32,705 nt of DNA from Corynebacterium sp. (lineage in GTDB: Bacteria; Actinomycetota; Actinomycetes; Mycobacteriales; Mycobacteriaceae), in contig NZ_JALAGU010000019.1 in the NCBI RefSeq assembly GCF_022712275.1, positions 1-32,705 on the forward strand. The letters are read 5' to 3'. Shown here piece after piece: positions 31,047 to 32,705 of the stretch. The notes beneath the pieces were generated by a model. That model was not told the DNA's origin. It saw nothing but the letters and a program-made list of their open reading frames with translations, and did no database searches. The position numbers were made by a program, and so were the translations under genes. Within the stretch, counting starts at the first letter, position 1; each line of letters starts with the position of its first letter.

Positions 31047-31393
31047 GGTGAGGTGATGTCCGCTTTCTTGTCGTCGTCCCCCGGGTCCTGTCGAGCCCGG
31101 AGTGTGCCACGGAACAGCCTAACCTGTAGCGTCCACCACCGGAACAAGAGGGCAGAAGAAGACGACGTAACTTTTGGGCGGGGTAGGGACTGGGGGTACC
31201 CGTGTGCTGTCCAATCGGGTACCGCGGTGTTGCGTATACCTGTAATTCTGTACAGTGTGTCCTATCCCACGACTGTCTGCGGTCCGGTGCGACCGGCCGT
31301 GCGCTCTGTAGCGGACTGTCACCACCGGTGATACGCGGACTGTGGACGTAACGAGAACTACCGAGAACTTCAGAAACATCGAAAGGGATGTCA
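31047..31393. other. serC-gltA divergent control region
   Basis: No gene is visible. Besides the RamA-type site, the region has two GGGTACC elements (31194-31200 and 31217-31223) 23 bases apart, and a possible gltA -10 TACAGT (31251-31256) that would give a long leader of about 130 bases. A -35-like TTGCGT (31230-31235) is only 15 bases away from it. Confidence 0.45.
31179..31197 (+). promoter_or_regulatory. Candidate RamA tandem site upstream of gltA
   Basis: CGGGGT (31179-31184) and TGGGGGT (31191-31197), separated by 6 bases, fit the tandem RamA motif (A/C/T)G4-6(T/C) as I recall it. RamA activates gltA in C. glutamicum, so the position fits. Confidence 0.5.

Positions 31394-32705
<1,312 letters not shown>

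Noticed and set aside
31256..31271. GlxR site at gltA (TGTGT-N6-CCACG)
   Set aside because: Three mismatches to the consensus, too weak to call.

Overview
The window looks like a chromosome segment of a high-GC Corynebacterium, with codon third positions almost all G or C. From the helicase block rightwards the gene order follows, from memory, both Corynebacterium glutamicum (rpf1 - csp - ... - serC - gltA) and Mycobacterium tuberculosis (Rv0858c, Rv0861c, Rv0862c, Rv0863, rpfA, cspB, Rv0875c-Rv0876c, Rv0881, Rv0883c/sepH, serC, gltA2). A species closer to C. variabile than to C. glutamicum is a guess from base composition only.

Left part (1-9.6 kb). Two intrinsic terminators close a gene lying left of the window. 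Then come an FtsX-type ABC permease with no ATPase beside it, a frameshifted small secreted or lipoprotein gene, a tandem pair of short MetE-like zinc methyltransferases, a class I/II aminotransferase, a divergent alpha/beta-hydrolase-like protein and a Cds1-type PLP enzyme. The transferases, aminotransferase and Cds1-like enzyme suggest a sulfur amino acid theme, which is inference.

Middle-left (9.6-14.7 kb). A minus-strand 5-oxoproline cluster, pxpA - pxpBC (fusion) - biotin carboxylase/BCCP, has stop/start overlaps of 4 bases. It is followed by a truncated DHFR-family remnant and a GntR/FCD regulator. A perfect FadR-type palindrome lies in the pxpA promoter and is the best candidate operator for that regulator.

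Middle (14.8-21.4 kb). An XPB helicase operon (helicase-associated protein, XPB, small membrane protein) runs leftwards. Divergent from it is a 64-residue conserved small protein. Then come rpf1 and a CspB-type cold-shock protein, separated by a regulatory region with GlxR-like and MtrA-like motifs.

Right part (21.4-32.7 kb). A three-gene membrane/envelope operon (glutaminyl cyclotransferase-like lipoprotein, MFS transporter, DUF2771-like protein) diverges from a DUF3027-like gene. An AzgA-type purine permease, a SpoU/TrmH RNA methyltransferase, sepH with a downstream partner, serC and a right-truncated gltA follow.

The most unusual signal is in the promoters. Two divergent gene pairs are separated by only 18-21 bases, and each gap holds one near-symmetric -10 element placed 6-7 bases from both start codons. 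This predicts one shared -10 driving two leaderless transcripts in opposite directions. I found no phage, CRISPR array, insertion sequence, tRNA or rRNA gene.
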